Source of the DNA: a virus
DNA length: 64,000 nucleotides
IMG/VR virus record: IMGVR_UViG_3300023175_001370
Coordinates: 26,396-90,395 of that record
Strand: one strand, 5' to 3'
This document shows, piece by piece, positions 50,125 to 59,544 of the stretch (its first letter is position 1; each line of letters begins with the position of its first letter). The position numbers and the translations under genes were made by a program. The notes beneath the pieces were generated by a model. The model did no database searches, was not told the DNA's origin, and saw nothing but the letters and a program-made list of their open reading frames with translations.

Positions 50125-52255
50125 TTATAAATTCAACTCCATCGAACTCTGATACGTTTCCTGTTAGTTCAAAATACTGTTTATCAAAAGACATATCTTC
50201 TCTTTTTAGTTCATGTTCTTCTACTGACCTGTCTTCGTTTTGTGCTACATGCTCAAATTCATACCAGCATTTAAAGCTATAGTCGCCGTTGTCATCAACT
50301 TCCCACTCTGCTTCGCCTGATAGCATAGTGGCAAGGCTCACACCAAACTCCTGCATATCTAGTTCCGGATCCCAAGTCATTTTAAATTTATGTCCACTGA
50401 ACGCTTGATACATAATCCACATATGTGGTAAGTTTTCATTTGCCAATGTAGCAGCTAAATTATTTTGGGCGGTATCACCACTAAAAATATTAAAATTTTG
50501 ATTTGAACGTTGTGGTATGTAATCCTTATATTCTCCGGGATTATTCTGTTCAAATTCTACAAATTTACTCATTCCCGGACGACTCTGAGAATTAATTATA
50601 GTTCCTTCTGCTTCGTTGATACACATAGACAACCATTGATTCATGTACTTCAATCGTAATGCCCTATGTAGAATAGTATTCTCATAATTTTCTGTATACC
50701 AATTACTCATAAACTTATTATCCCATGGAGTTTCACTCCATTGAATTTTATAGTTTTTCCAGTTCTTGTTCATATCACTCAGTGGAGCATCACCGCATGT
50801 CATGCCCGGCGAGATAACCGTGGCCCAATTTCGTATATTATACAAAACGTGTAAACTATGACACCATTCAGCAGGTCCTTCAGTTGGGAATCCGACGACC
50901 CAGTTAATATGATTTTCTATTCCTGCTATTTTAGCATCACGTAAGTTGTCTTCTATTTCCCAAACTTTAATTTTCTTTTTCATATCAAGTAGAACCTTTT
51001 CACTTCCACTTTCAACTCCAAAACTTAACAAGCTACAACCACTCGCTTTGATTTTATGAAAGAATTCTAAATCCATACGTCCATCACATCTAGCATAGCT
51101 ATTCCATCTGATGTCCATACTACGTTCAATTATCTGATCTACTAAATCTCTAAACGCTTTTATATTACCATTTACTAAACTATCAACAAACCAAAATCGT
51201 CTTGTACCATAAGTATCAATCTGATGCTGCATTTCATCTATAACATTTGTACTTTCACGGGATCTAAACTTCCAAAAGTGTGTCTCGGAACAGAAACTAC
51301 ATAGAGCAATACAACCTCTACTAGTTTCAATACTAACACCGCCTTGGTGAGAATATAGAGACAAATCATAATCTGAATAATCTGGAAAAGGCATTTGGTT
51401 TAAATCAAGTCTGCTATTTGCTCCTCCGAAAACATGAGGACCATCTTCTTTTGAATATTCACTATAGTTTTCCAAGTAACCCAATAACATTTCTTCGCCT
51501 TCACCTATAATTCTAACATCATAGTTTTCTATTATATCTGCCAAAGGATATGGATGTCTTTTATGAGGATTGGGTTCTTCATAATCATCTAACCAGTCTT
51601 GGAACGCTTCTGGGCCACCTATTAATATTGTGATATCGGGCGCAAGACGCTTTAATTCTTTTATCATATACGCACTAGGAACAGTATTTGTAGCATACAA
51701 ACTGAAGCCAACAAATCTAGCACCATCGTTAATAATACGCTGTACTGTTTCGTCTAATAGTGGAGTTAACGCAGGTTTTATTTTAGTATCATAGTTTGGA
51801 ACAATCCAATGATCCCAGTATATTGCGTCCCATGGATCATAATCTAACTTATCTTTAAGATAATGATAAGATTCAATATTAGTATCATATACTGTTACTT
51901 CATAACCATTTTCTCTCAGCAATGATGATATACGTGCTGCGTTATATGGAGGAAATATAATACCCCAACTAGGACAAACAACAAAAGATATTTTATCATT
52001 TTTTCTAGGAGGATTTAAACTAGACCAATACTCATATCCAGTATCCTCTCTTTGACTCCAATATGTATAATTTTTAGAAACAGAAGAAACAGGATCTGTT
52101 CCTAAATGACTGTTGGCATGACGCATTTCTTCTTCATGCTGAATAACAGTTAGAACAATTTGATCTCTGTCTTCGCTTTTAAAATCATACTTTGGTTTTG
52201 ACTTTTTTTGAGAGGTCAGCGAGTTTTGTTCTTTGCTTTCGTTTCTCTGCGTCAT
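50117..52255 (-). CDS. B12-binding-type radical SAM protein (group IV)
   Basis: A 712-residue protein. Residues 88-250 have a Rossmann-like B12-binding pattern (ISFVVCPSWGIIFPPYNAARISSLLRENGYEVTVYD, FVGFSLYATNTVPSAYMIKELKRL, LIGGPEAF), without the DxHxxG histidine. The radical SAM cluster is RGCIALCSFC (Cys315, 319, 322), followed by FVDSLVNGN and GVESGSEKVLLDM. A long C-terminal part after residue 520 has no recognised function. This is class B methylthiotransferase/methyltransferase-like architecture. It overlaps the upstream radical SAM gene by 71 bases with AGGAAG before the ATG at 52255. Confidence 0.85.
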   Translation of the reverse strand: MTQRNESKEQNSLTSQKKSKPKYDFKSEDRDQIVLTVIQHEEEMRHANSHLGTDPVSSVSKNYTYWSQREDTGYEYWSSLNPPRKNDKISFVVCPSWGIIFPPYNAARISSLLRENGYEVTVYDTNIESYHYLKDKLDYDPWDAIYWDHWIVPNYDTKIKPALTPLLDETVQRIINDGARFVGFSLYATNTVPSAYMIKELKRLAPDITILIGGPEAFQDWLDDYEEPNPHKRHPYPLADIIENYDVRIIGEGEEMLLGYLENYSEYSKEDGPHVFGGANSRLDLNQMPFPDYSDYDLSLYSHQGGVSIETSRGCIALCSFCSETHFWKFRSRESTNVIDEMQHQIDTYGTRRFWFVDSLVNGNIKAFRDLVDQIIERSMDIRWNSYARCDGRMDLEFFHKIKASGCSLLSFGVESGSEKVLLDMKKKIKVWEIEDNLRDAKIAGIENHINWVVGFPTEGPAEWCHSLHVLYNIRNWATVISPGMTCGDAPLSDMNKNWKNYKIQWSETPWDNKFMSNWYTENYENTILHRALRLKYMNQWLSMCINEAEGTIINSQSRPGMSKFVEFEQNNPGEYKDYIPQRSNQNFNIFSGDTAQNNLAATLANENLPHMWIMYQAFSGHKFKMTWDPELDMQEFGVSLATMLSGEAEWEVDDNGDYSFKCWYEFEHVAQNEDRSVEEHELKREDMSFDKQYFELTGNVSEFDGVEFINE

Positions 52256-53873
52256 TCATTCTTCCTATTGCTGCCGCTAAATCTGGTAGACTTTCTTTCC
52301 AGTCTTCTTTTCTTATTTTATCAAGTCTAATTGTGTCTCTTTTAAATTTTTCCCACATATTAGGGTCTTGTTCTTTTGCCCACATTTGTCCTAACGCTTG
52401 CTTTAAAGCAGTTTCAGTAATACCTGCCCATATCATATCATGTTGTGTACAAGTGTCGATTGGCCATCTTTTCCAGATATGAGTTATAAATCTATTATAT
52501 AGATCCTCTACTTCTTTTTTAAGATATGTAGGTAAATTTTGTATACAATATTGCTCTGGACCAAATACTAAATGTATATGCATTTCATTACTAAGACGCT
52601 TAAAGTTTTGTTCTTTTATCCAATACATAAAGTCTGGTACATGAAACACATTCATAATACTAAGAGTTAAAGTAACTTTAGCTTCTAAATTATCAAGTCT
52701 GGGATCAGTATCTAACTCTTTTAGTAATCTTTCAGTCTTACTCCATTTTCCAGGATTTCGTATGTATTCAAAATGACTATCCATACCATCAAGACTCATC
52801 CCTATTACTACTTTTTTGAATTGTGCCCAAAGATCGAAAAAGCTCTTACTACTCGCAGCCATATTACTATTATATTCTAACTCTATATTTTTCGATAAAC
52901 CTTTTTCAACAATCATTTCTAACAATTCTCTATGCTTATGATTGATAGTAGGTTCACCTCCTGTAAAATATAATCTTTCTATATACTTTAAGTTTTTTGT
53001 AATATCAGTCCATAGTTGTGAACCTTCATACCAACTTTTCATATGAGGTATCTCAACCTGACCTTTAGAATTTGTTATGATTTCAGCATGTTCTCCGTCT
53101 AAATCAATTGTAAATGGTTTATCAGATTTTTTACTGTCTACCATTTCCATATAATCTTTATACCACAAATCACTATTTGATGGACCACAAGACCTGCATT
53201 TTAAATTACATTTATTACCAAAACGTAGATCCCACCATCTAATAGGAAAATCTTTGTTTTTAATTTTTCCATCTTTTTTAGTTTTTTCATATGCATTTAG
53301 TACTACATCTGGAAAATGTTTATTGGCATATTTTCTTCTTGACATGCCATACGGCACAGCATCTTCTTCGTCAAAACATAATTTACACGCAGATGGTCTT
53401 TTACCTTTCAACATATCACTTCGCAACATCTTCCAAAATTTTGCGTTTCTGTTTCTGCTTATCTTATCATTATAATTCAATAACGTACCATCATCTTTTT
53501 CAATAAGTCCTACATTAGATGACTCATCCGTGTATATCATTTGACAACAAGCACGAATACTACCATTCGCATTAGTACCAGCATGGATCCATGGAATAGT
53601 ACAGAATGAACTTTGGTCTGCTTCTCTTAGTAATTTAGATTCTAATAAATCATTGTAAACCTCACCGAGTCTATCTTTTACAATATCTATTATATCATCA
53701 TCTATTATTGGTGATCTAAGTACGCTAAGTAATACATCTTGGTCTTCATCAAATGTTGCTACAATTTCAAGTACCTCACGTGGACAATCTGGATCTAGAA
53801 TCATGTCTATACGTTGCTCAGGCGTTCTGTATATGTCTGGATTCAGATCAAATCTACTATCTACATCACTCAT
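52185..53873 (-). CDS. twitch-type radical SAM protein with extra N-terminal domain (group I)
   Basis: A 562-residue protein, the longest of the group. The first 85 residues are an acidic helical extension not found in the other members. Then SSFCTIPWIHAGTNANGS (Cys91), ACC (109-110), CKLC (163, 166) and the core KCNLKCRSC (222, 226, 229), with FTGGEPTINH. Its Lys-rich C-terminus (KKVKTKV) lies in the 71-base region that also encodes the start of the next gene. Start at 53873. Confidence 0.86.
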   Translation of the reverse strand: MSDVDSRFDLNPDIYRTPEQRIDMILDPDCPREVLEIVATFDEDQDVLLSVLRSPIIDDDIIDIVKDRLGEVYNDLLESKLLREADQSSFCTIPWIHAGTNANGSIRACCQMIYTDESSNVGLIEKDDGTLLNYNDKISRNRNAKFWKMLRSDMLKGKRPSACKLCFDEEDAVPYGMSRRKYANKHFPDVVLNAYEKTKKDGKIKNKDFPIRWWDLRFGNKCNLKCRSCGPSNSDLWYKDYMEMVDSKKSDKPFTIDLDGEHAEIITNSKGQVEIPHMKSWYEGSQLWTDITKNLKYIERLYFTGGEPTINHKHRELLEMIVEKGLSKNIELEYNSNMAASSKSFFDLWAQFKKVVIGMSLDGMDSHFEYIRNPGKWSKTERLLKELDTDPRLDNLEAKVTLTLSIMNVFHVPDFMYWIKEQNFKRLSNEMHIHLVFGPEQYCIQNLPTYLKKEVEDLYNRFITHIWKRWPIDTCTQHDMIWAGITETALKQALGQMWAKEQDPNMWEKFKRDTIRLDKIRKEDWKESLPDLAAAIGRMNDAEKRKQRTKLADLSKKVKTKV

Positions 53874-53875
53874 TC

Positions 53876-55270
53876 TTACTGTTCCTTAAAAAATTCTATT
53901 TCGTTATCACTATATTTTACAAGACTACTAGCATCATTTATATCTCTGATTGGTACCAAACTAAGAGTACCTTTCATTCTTCCATTTGCACCATTGGTAT
54001 GCCATTGTGGTATGTTTAAAATTCTATCTCTTAGTTTTTGCGCTCTATCTAAAAATCCTGGAGGGGTCATAAGTTTAATTTCTAACCATAGATCATCATC
54101 AACATCATCGTGGTGCTGCATAATTATTTTACAATTTTCGATAAATCTGTCTTCGTTTCCACGGTATAAATCCATACTAGCAAAATGTGCGCTCATATTG
54201 ACACTATTTATATACTGTGTTGCCTCACGCCAAAACTTAGTACTGCGACTACCATTTGTAGTTACCAGCGTCCATTGATTTTTAGATTTCAAATGCTTTA
54301 AGATATCAATAAATTGAGGATGCATTGTAGGCTCTCCTCCACCAAAGTTCCATCTGATTTGATCTCCGCCGCTCCAATGTTCAATAATCATATCTATCGT
54401 TTCGATAACTGATTCATATGTAGGAAATCTTTCTGTGTTACTATGAACTGCTGGCCAGCAATAATCACAAGCATAATTACATCTTCTACCAATATCCCAT
54501 AATATCTGATATGGTATAGGAAAGTTCATTTCTACAGCGACTCCTTTGTCAATAGATTGTGCTGTGTAATCATCGCCACCTCGTTCCGTTCCAGAATAAC
54601 CGTTATGAGTCACATCTAAAAACTTTATATGCTTTTTTGTTTTTGCTTTACTTAATATAACATCAGCACCGCAGCCACAATTATTAAATGGACATACTAC
54701 ATACTCTTCGGGTATATCTATACCTTCACGGATATTACCTAATAGACCCCAATTGTCTGGTATATCATCTAGTGTACTTTCCCATTTCCAAGCACTAGCA
54801 GTTGTATCTATTTTTTCTTTTATCATATTTCTACCTAAATTACTAAAGAATGCTTCTTCAGTTTCTTTTAGGGTCTGCTGTAATTTTACGTGTTGTTCAC
54901 AAGTTTCCCAGCCTATTTTTGGAAGAGGCCAACCCCCTTCTGTATTTTCATTATACCATTCAATATGAGGATATGGACCAAAAACACGTTCACGTTCAAG
55001 TCTCCATTCTTCTACAACTGTATTATAATGTGCGCTACTATTTCTGTGGCTACTAGCACAGTTTGCATTCCATATGTTACCGTCGTAATCAATATAAAGT
55101 CCTCGGACACCCGCACTACACTTCCATCCCTTCCAAGAGTTATGACCTCTAGCAATCGCTTCGTCTACACTCATTCTAATGAACTTGCCATCCGAACCAT
55201 ACAAACGCAATTGCTTATTGTCTAGTGGGATGCTTGGATCTTCTTTAATCGGCATCTTCCAAAACCTCAT
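53876..55270 (-). CDS. radical SAM protein with circularly permuted domains (group III)
   Basis: A 464-residue protein in which the auxiliary cysteine domain precedes the radical SAM core. N-terminal GWKCSAG (Cys51), YDGNIWNANC (Cys71) and VCPFNNCGCG (Cys193, 198, 200) match, in spacing, the C-terminal domain of the protein at 55245; the core RRCNYACDYC (Cys264, 268, 271) and GGGEPTMHP come afterwards. It ends where the relatives continue into the auxiliary domain. The start overlaps the upstream gene by 26 bases. Substrate unknown. Confidence 0.85.
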   Translation of the reverse strand: MRFWKMPIKEDPSIPLDNKQLRLYGSDGKFIRMSVDEAIARGHNSWKGWKCSAGVRGLYIDYDGNIWNANCASSHRNSSAHYNTVVEEWRLERERVFGPYPHIEWYNENTEGGWPLPKIGWETCEQHVKLQQTLKETEEAFFSNLGRNMIKEKIDTTASAWKWESTLDDIPDNWGLLGNIREGIDIPEEYVVCPFNNCGCGADVILSKAKTKKHIKFLDVTHNGYSGTERGGDDYTAQSIDKGVAVEMNFPIPYQILWDIGRRCNYACDYCWPAVHSNTERFPTYESVIETIDMIIEHWSGGDQIRWNFGGGEPTMHPQFIDILKHLKSKNQWTLVTTNGSRSTKFWREATQYINSVNMSAHFASMDLYRGNEDRFIENCKIIMQHHDDVDDDLWLEIKLMTPPGFLDRAQKLRDRILNIPQWHTNGANGRMKGTLSLVPIRDINDASSLVKYSDNEIEFFKEQ

Positions 55271-56252
55271 AACAATCAGCAGGTAATACTTTTTTACTCA
55301 TAATGTCAAAGTTACAATGACACATACTTTTTGTACACATAGTAGGTTTTCTAGGCCACTTGATATTCTTAGGGTCTTTCATATTACCAAATGCACCACC
55401 AACTCTACACCAGCCGATCATAACACTTCCGTCAAAATCTACAACAATCTGTTCTATGCCACTCCAGCAATACCAGCCTTCCCAGTCATTTGTTTTATCG
55501 TTAATAAATCTATGTGCGCTGCTGTTCTGCTTTAAATCATTCACATCGTCACACATATCCATACTACCGCGGTATATCTTCCACTGCTTATCATACTTGA
55601 TTTTACTACCCAACAGTTTCCATTGGTCATCGATATATTTGATTTGTTCTTCACTGTAAGAGTAAAGAGTTTCACCAAAATCAATAATCAACGGCTGTAG
55701 TGCTAATGAGATATTAGGTATTTCAATAACTTTTTCGGCAACGTCTACACAAGTAGGCCAGATTTCAGGATTGTAATGCATCATAATATTAACATGTGTT
55801 CTACACTGTTGACTCATAATTTTAACAACTTCTAAAAAGTGTTCTGGATTTCCTTCTTCTGGATGAAAACTTAAACACACGTGGTCGAACTTTTCTTTAT
55901 TCTTCTCCCACCATCTTATAGTTCTACTACTGTTACTGATAAATCCTATATCATGTCCTATTTCTTTAATGTATTCAGCACACTTAACAAAGTCTTTCCA
56001 TAGTGTAACTTCACCGCCTGTAAATTCAAAATATACAGTTCTAGGAGAGTAATGCTCAACAACTTCATCGATAAAACCTTTAACTACGTCAAAATCATTC
56101 CATCCAAAGCTACCGTCGTTAAGAATACTAGGACAATAAGAACATGTAAAGTTACACATGTTGCCTAAATTCCAATTAACTACGACCCAATCTTTACATT
56201 CTTCATGGTGATGATCTAGTCTATTATAAAAGTTCTGTGGTCCTAATGGCAT
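55245..56252 (-). CDS. radical SAM protein with C-terminal auxiliary Fe-S domain (group III)
   Basis: A 335-residue protein. NMCNFTCSYC gives Cys33, 37, 40; FTGGEVTL is the SAM motif (GGEV). The C-terminal domain has GWYCWSG, VVDFDGSVMIGWC and MCTKSMCHC (Cx4CxC then x4-SK). This domain is the template for the permuted protein at 53876. It starts behind TAGGAG and is followed leftwards by the permuted gene with a 26-base overlap. Confidence 0.86.
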   Translation of the reverse strand: MPLGPQNFYNRLDHHHEECKDWVVVNWNLGNMCNFTCSYCPSILNDGSFGWNDFDVVKGFIDEVVEHYSPRTVYFEFTGGEVTLWKDFVKCAEYIKEIGHDIGFISNSSRTIRWWEKNKEKFDHVCLSFHPEEGNPEHFLEVVKIMSQQCRTHVNIMMHYNPEIWPTCVDVAEKVIEIPNISLALQPLIIDFGETLYSYSEEQIKYIDDQWKLLGSKIKYDKQWKIYRGSMDMCDDVNDLKQNSSAHRFINDKTNDWEGWYCWSGIEQIVVDFDGSVMIGWCRVGGAFGNMKDPKNIKWPRKPTMCTKSMCHCNFDIMSKKVLPADCYEVLEDAD

Positions 56253-56260
56253 AATAGCTC

Positions 56261-57238
56261 CTATCTATCCCAACCAGTCGATTTTTCTGTTGCTAGTGGA
56301 TTAGCAACACGTTTTGGATTTGTATATACCTTCTTAAAGAATTGAGCAACCTCTGGGGTTGGATCACAAATCTCCATACCGATATCGTCTGCTAGTGTAT
56401 CGCCTACTCTTAATACATCTTCGTATAATGTATCATAGTCCCATGTTAATCTAGTTGAAGTGCAAATCTCATCTCCACCTTCATACTGTGGGAATATCTC
56501 ATTATAAAAATAATCATTAAACCAATCATAGCTAGATATACATTCTAACACAAAGTCATCTTTAAAACAAACATCATGACATCCCAATCTAGCACCATAT
56601 AAAGCCCAAAGCCCGTTTTCAACATCGGCGCCTATATTACACCATGTCAAAAGACGTTCATAATTCTTTGGCCATAACCTGTCTTTGAACTCTTCTGGCT
56701 TTACACGATTACCTTCATCAAGTGACATTTTAACACCTTCACGGAAACCGGCACGAAATGCTTGGAAAGGTGAACCTGCGTTAAACACCATTGAATATAC
56801 GTTGTTCATATGAACATAATCTAAGTCCCAACAGAAGTCAACTTTCTTTGTTTCGTCTTCTGCGTTTTCGTGGGTTTTCATTTCTAGTACCAAGTCTACT
56901 GGCCAACATTTGATTCCGCCGTTACCGTAAACTAAACCATTAACAACATTCTTCGCACCCCAAGAAATAATAGAACGTGAAATATTTGTTTTTTCAGGAA
57001 AGACTAGTTCTAAATCAAAGAACTTTTTGTCAACTATATTATCACCATCAATTGTGATAAATCTATCGGTTTCGCTTGCCCTAGCACATGCTTTATGTGC
57101 GTTATCAAATCCTTTAACGCCATCTACTCTTTTTGCCCATGGGCATTTACGCAAAACATCTGCCCAATGTTCTTCTTTGTTGGGTTCATCATAGCTTAGA
57201 TAAAAAACATCTGTCTCAGCTACCCGCAAAATTGTCAT
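56261..57238 (-). CDS. GT-A-like glycosyltransferase
   Basis: A 325-residue protein related to the second half of the gene at 41193: VFYLSYDEPN, GVKGFDNAHKACARASETDRFITIDGDNIV (DxD at 64-66), NGLVYGNGGIKCWPVD. The acceptor side includes AFRAGFREGVKMSLDEG, also shared with 41193. Function as a nucleotide-sugar transferase is inferred. The ATG has TAGGAG upstream; the next gene in the operon is 57240. Confidence 0.63.
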   Translation of the reverse strand: MTILRVAETDVFYLSYDEPNKEEHWADVLRKCPWAKRVDGVKGFDNAHKACARASETDRFITIDGDNIVDKKFFDLELVFPEKTNISRSIISWGAKNVVNGLVYGNGGIKCWPVDLVLEMKTHENAEDETKKVDFCWDLDYVHMNNVYSMVFNAGSPFQAFRAGFREGVKMSLDEGNRVKPEEFKDRLWPKNYERLLTWCNIGADVENGLWALYGARLGCHDVCFKDDFVLECISSYDWFNDYFYNEIFPQYEGGDEICTSTRLTWDYDTLYEDVLRVGDTLADDIGMEICDPTPEVAQFFKKVYTNPKRVANPLATEKSTGWDR

Positions 57239-57239
57239 T

Positions 57240-57824
57240 TTAATCTCCTAATGAATATGTACTGAAAACATAACGTGTATAAACACTTATGTCATATTTA
57301 TGTTCGTAGTTAATGTGTATCTCTTTGCCTGTTAGAATCTCTGAAAACTTAATTTTCAAATCTTCTACTATAAACTCAGGTTCGTCTTTTAATGTGATGT
57401 AAAAACGGTGATCTAATTTACCACCTATTTTTACTTTTTCAGAAGCGTCTGGTACAAAATAATCACGCAATAAATCTGTGGCACGTATTGTTATGCCGTC
57501 ATCCACAATCTTTACGATTACTTCTGGATTGTCAGTACGTTCTATCTTCTTAACATATGTTGTCAAGTTATTAGACTTGTATTCTTCACTTGTTAATTTT
57601 TTTAGATGATGATTCAAAGTTTTACTATCGTAGAATACTTTATAGTCACGCAATCTTTCCGTGCCTACAACTAACCCCATAATATCTTTAATTTCAAAAT
57701 ATGCGTGTTGTACACCAGGTTCTTCTGAAATTCTATTATCGATTGAAAGTATAACCCCTCGGTCATCAAAGTGGATGATTTTGAACTCAGTATTCCAATC
57801 TATTTCTTTAATACTCTTAATCAT
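57240..57824 (-). CDS. hypothetical protein
   Basis: A 194-residue protein of unknown function, beta-rich at the start (TEFKIIHFDDRGVILSIDNRI) with a helical centre and charged C-terminus. The C-terminal region SEKVKIGGKLDHRFYITL might be a beta-sandwich. Packed in the glycosyltransferase part of the leftward operon and overlapped by 4 bases with the next gene. Confidence 0.55.
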   Translation of the reverse strand: MIKSIKEIDWNTEFKIIHFDDRGVILSIDNRISEEPGVQHAYFEIKDIMGLVVGTERLRDYKVFYDSKTLNHHLKKLTSEEYKSNNLTTYVKKIERTDNPEVIVKIVDDGITIRATDLLRDYFVPDASEKVKIGGKLDHRFYITLKDEPEFIVEDLKIKFSEILTGKEIHINYEHKYDISVYTRYVFSTYSLGD

Positions 57825-58678
57825 AGTACCACACCTTCATACTTTTTTATGATACTATGTGTTAGCCAATCTTTTTCAACATAATGAAATGGATAAATTT
57901 GTTCAAAATTTCCAACAGTTAATGTTAAATCGTCTGCTACGTTAGAAAATATATCAGTATTCCAAATGTTAGATATTTTATGCTTGGGTATATTTTGTAT
58001 ATGACTCTTCATATGCACAAATGTTGGGTATGATTTAATACTGTAGTCGCACACTAACTCTTCAATATCCATAAACTTTACTGCTAACGCATATGCGATA
58101 TCAGCACTCATCCAATCTTGTCCGCTTCCACGTAGATGCTGTTCATACACATCTTCCCAGTTTGTCATAATTTTTTCTACAGTTTTGAAAAAATCATATG
58201 CAAACTCTGATTTATTGAAGTATGAGAAATTACTGTAAACATTTGGCAAATCAAGTGACGTAAACTTTTTTCTATAGAAGTCGCTTGTTACTTCTTCATT
58301 TCTAAATGTCTTTACATTTGTACACAACCAAACATCTTTTTGCGCTAGATAATCCCACCAATGATCAACACTATGAGTGAATATCATATCACTATCTAGT
58401 ATAATAGTTTCATCATATGGAGACATGTGAATATACTTCCACTTGTTTTCTATCTTCCAAGTAGATTCATCTGCTTCATCTTCCCACGGAATATCTACAA
58501 TATGGTCAAACACTTTTCTATGTTTATCAGTAATTAAAGTTTTTGTGTATTCATCTACACATACACAAATAGAGTTTTCACGTTGTGTTGCTTTAAGACT
58601 TAATGCTAACGCATATGTCATTCTTAGATAGTCATGCTTTTTGTTATTTTGAACTATAACAATATACCCTCTACTCAT
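57821..58678 (-). CDS. GT8-like glycosyltransferase (first of pair)
   Basis: A 285-residue protein with a GT-A/GT8 pattern: YIVIVQNNKKHDYLRMTYALALSLK, HMSPYDETIILDSDMIF (DxD at Asp95 and Asp97), QDWMSADIAYALAVKFM. It is similar to the gene at 58675, so the pair is a duplication. No signal or membrane segment. It overlaps the upstream gene as ATGA. Confidence 0.65.
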   Translation of the reverse strand: MSRGYIVIVQNNKKHDYLRMTYALALSLKATQRENSICVCVDEYTKTLITDKHRKVFDHIVDIPWEDEADESTWKIENKWKYIHMSPYDETIILDSDMIFTHSVDHWWDYLAQKDVWLCTNVKTFRNEEVTSDFYRKKFTSLDLPNVYSNFSYFNKSEFAYDFFKTVEKIMTNWEDVYEQHLRGSGQDWMSADIAYALAVKFMDIEELVCDYSIKSYPTFVHMKSHIQNIPKHKISNIWNTDIFSNVADDLTLTVGNFEQIYPFHYVEKDWLTHSIIKKYEGVVL

Positions 58679-59544
58679 GCCAAGCCTCCAAATTCCAATA
58701 AGCTATCCATATGTCTTTCAATAGAACGCTTATTCATAATATGAAGGTCACAATTTTTAAATCTACTTAGTACACATTCTTTAGACTTCTTAAGAGTAGA
58801 TGTTGTAAGAACCATTTCCTTTTCGCTGCTAACCTTGTATATGTCATTTGTATCATAGCTATTCATAAGATATTTTATAGGTAGTTCTGGAACTGTATAC
58901 TTTACATTACCATTTAAAATATGAAGAGCAATTGAAAACGCATAATCATTTCTGAATAGTGCGCCTTCACAATTGTATAAGTTGTAGTAATACATATAAT
59001 GTTCTTTAACATTATGTATCATACTGAATAGACTTTCAGTAAATACTGTTTTTCTAAAATAGAACACAGTCGCCCAATACATATCAATTGAATAATCGTC
59101 TATTTTTACCACGTTATTATCTTTATCTTCTCCGCCGGATATATCCCTATAACTTTTTGTAATCATAAAATCATTATGACTATCCCAAACACCGTCTAGT
59201 GCGTTACTCATTACAAAATAATCACAATCTATTACTAGTGTTTGTGCGTATGGAGAGATATCAAAAACAGAACTTCTACTTGCGTTTATAAATTTAGCAT
59301 ATTCTGTATCATCTGCTGTATCACGGTATAGTCTATTTGTATAAAACCCACGATTGTCTAATGTGATAACTCTATCAAACGCACGACTTACCAATTCTTC
59401 ATCATACTCAGAATGTACATCAGTGACTAAGCAAATTTCATCAAATCCAGACAAATTCTTTCTAGCATAGCCAGCACTTGCGCAAGCTATCTTTACGTAG
59501 TCAACGTAATCATTGTTTTGTGCAAATAATAAAATACCCTTCAT
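58675..59544 (-). CDS. GT8-like glycosyltransferase (second of pair)
   Basis: A 289-residue protein of the same build: GILLFAQNNDYVDYVKIACASAGYARK, SPYAQTLVIDCDYFV (DxD at Asp106 and Asp108), ALFRNDYAFSIALHIL. It shares the core with the gene at 57821 but differs in the terminal half. It starts on the last base of the 130-residue gene upstream. Confidence 0.65.
   Translation of the reverse strand: MKGILLFAQNNDYVDYVKIACASAGYARKNLSGFDEICLVTDVHSEYDEELVSRAFDRVITLDNRGFYTNRLYRDTADDTEYAKFINASRSSVFDISPYAQTLVIDCDYFVMSNALDGVWDSHNDFMITKSYRDISGGEDKDNNVVKIDDYSIDMYWATVFYFRKTVFTESLFSMIHNVKEHYMYYYNLYNCEGALFRNDYAFSIALHILNGNVKYTVPELPIKYLMNSYDTNDIYKVSSEKEMVLTTSTLKKSKECVLSRFKNCDLHIMNKRSIERHMDSLLEFGGLA

Noticed and set aside
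53814-54278. 154-codon open frame on the plus strand
   Set aside because: Antisense to the permuted radical SAM gene, with no ribosome-binding site or family pattern.
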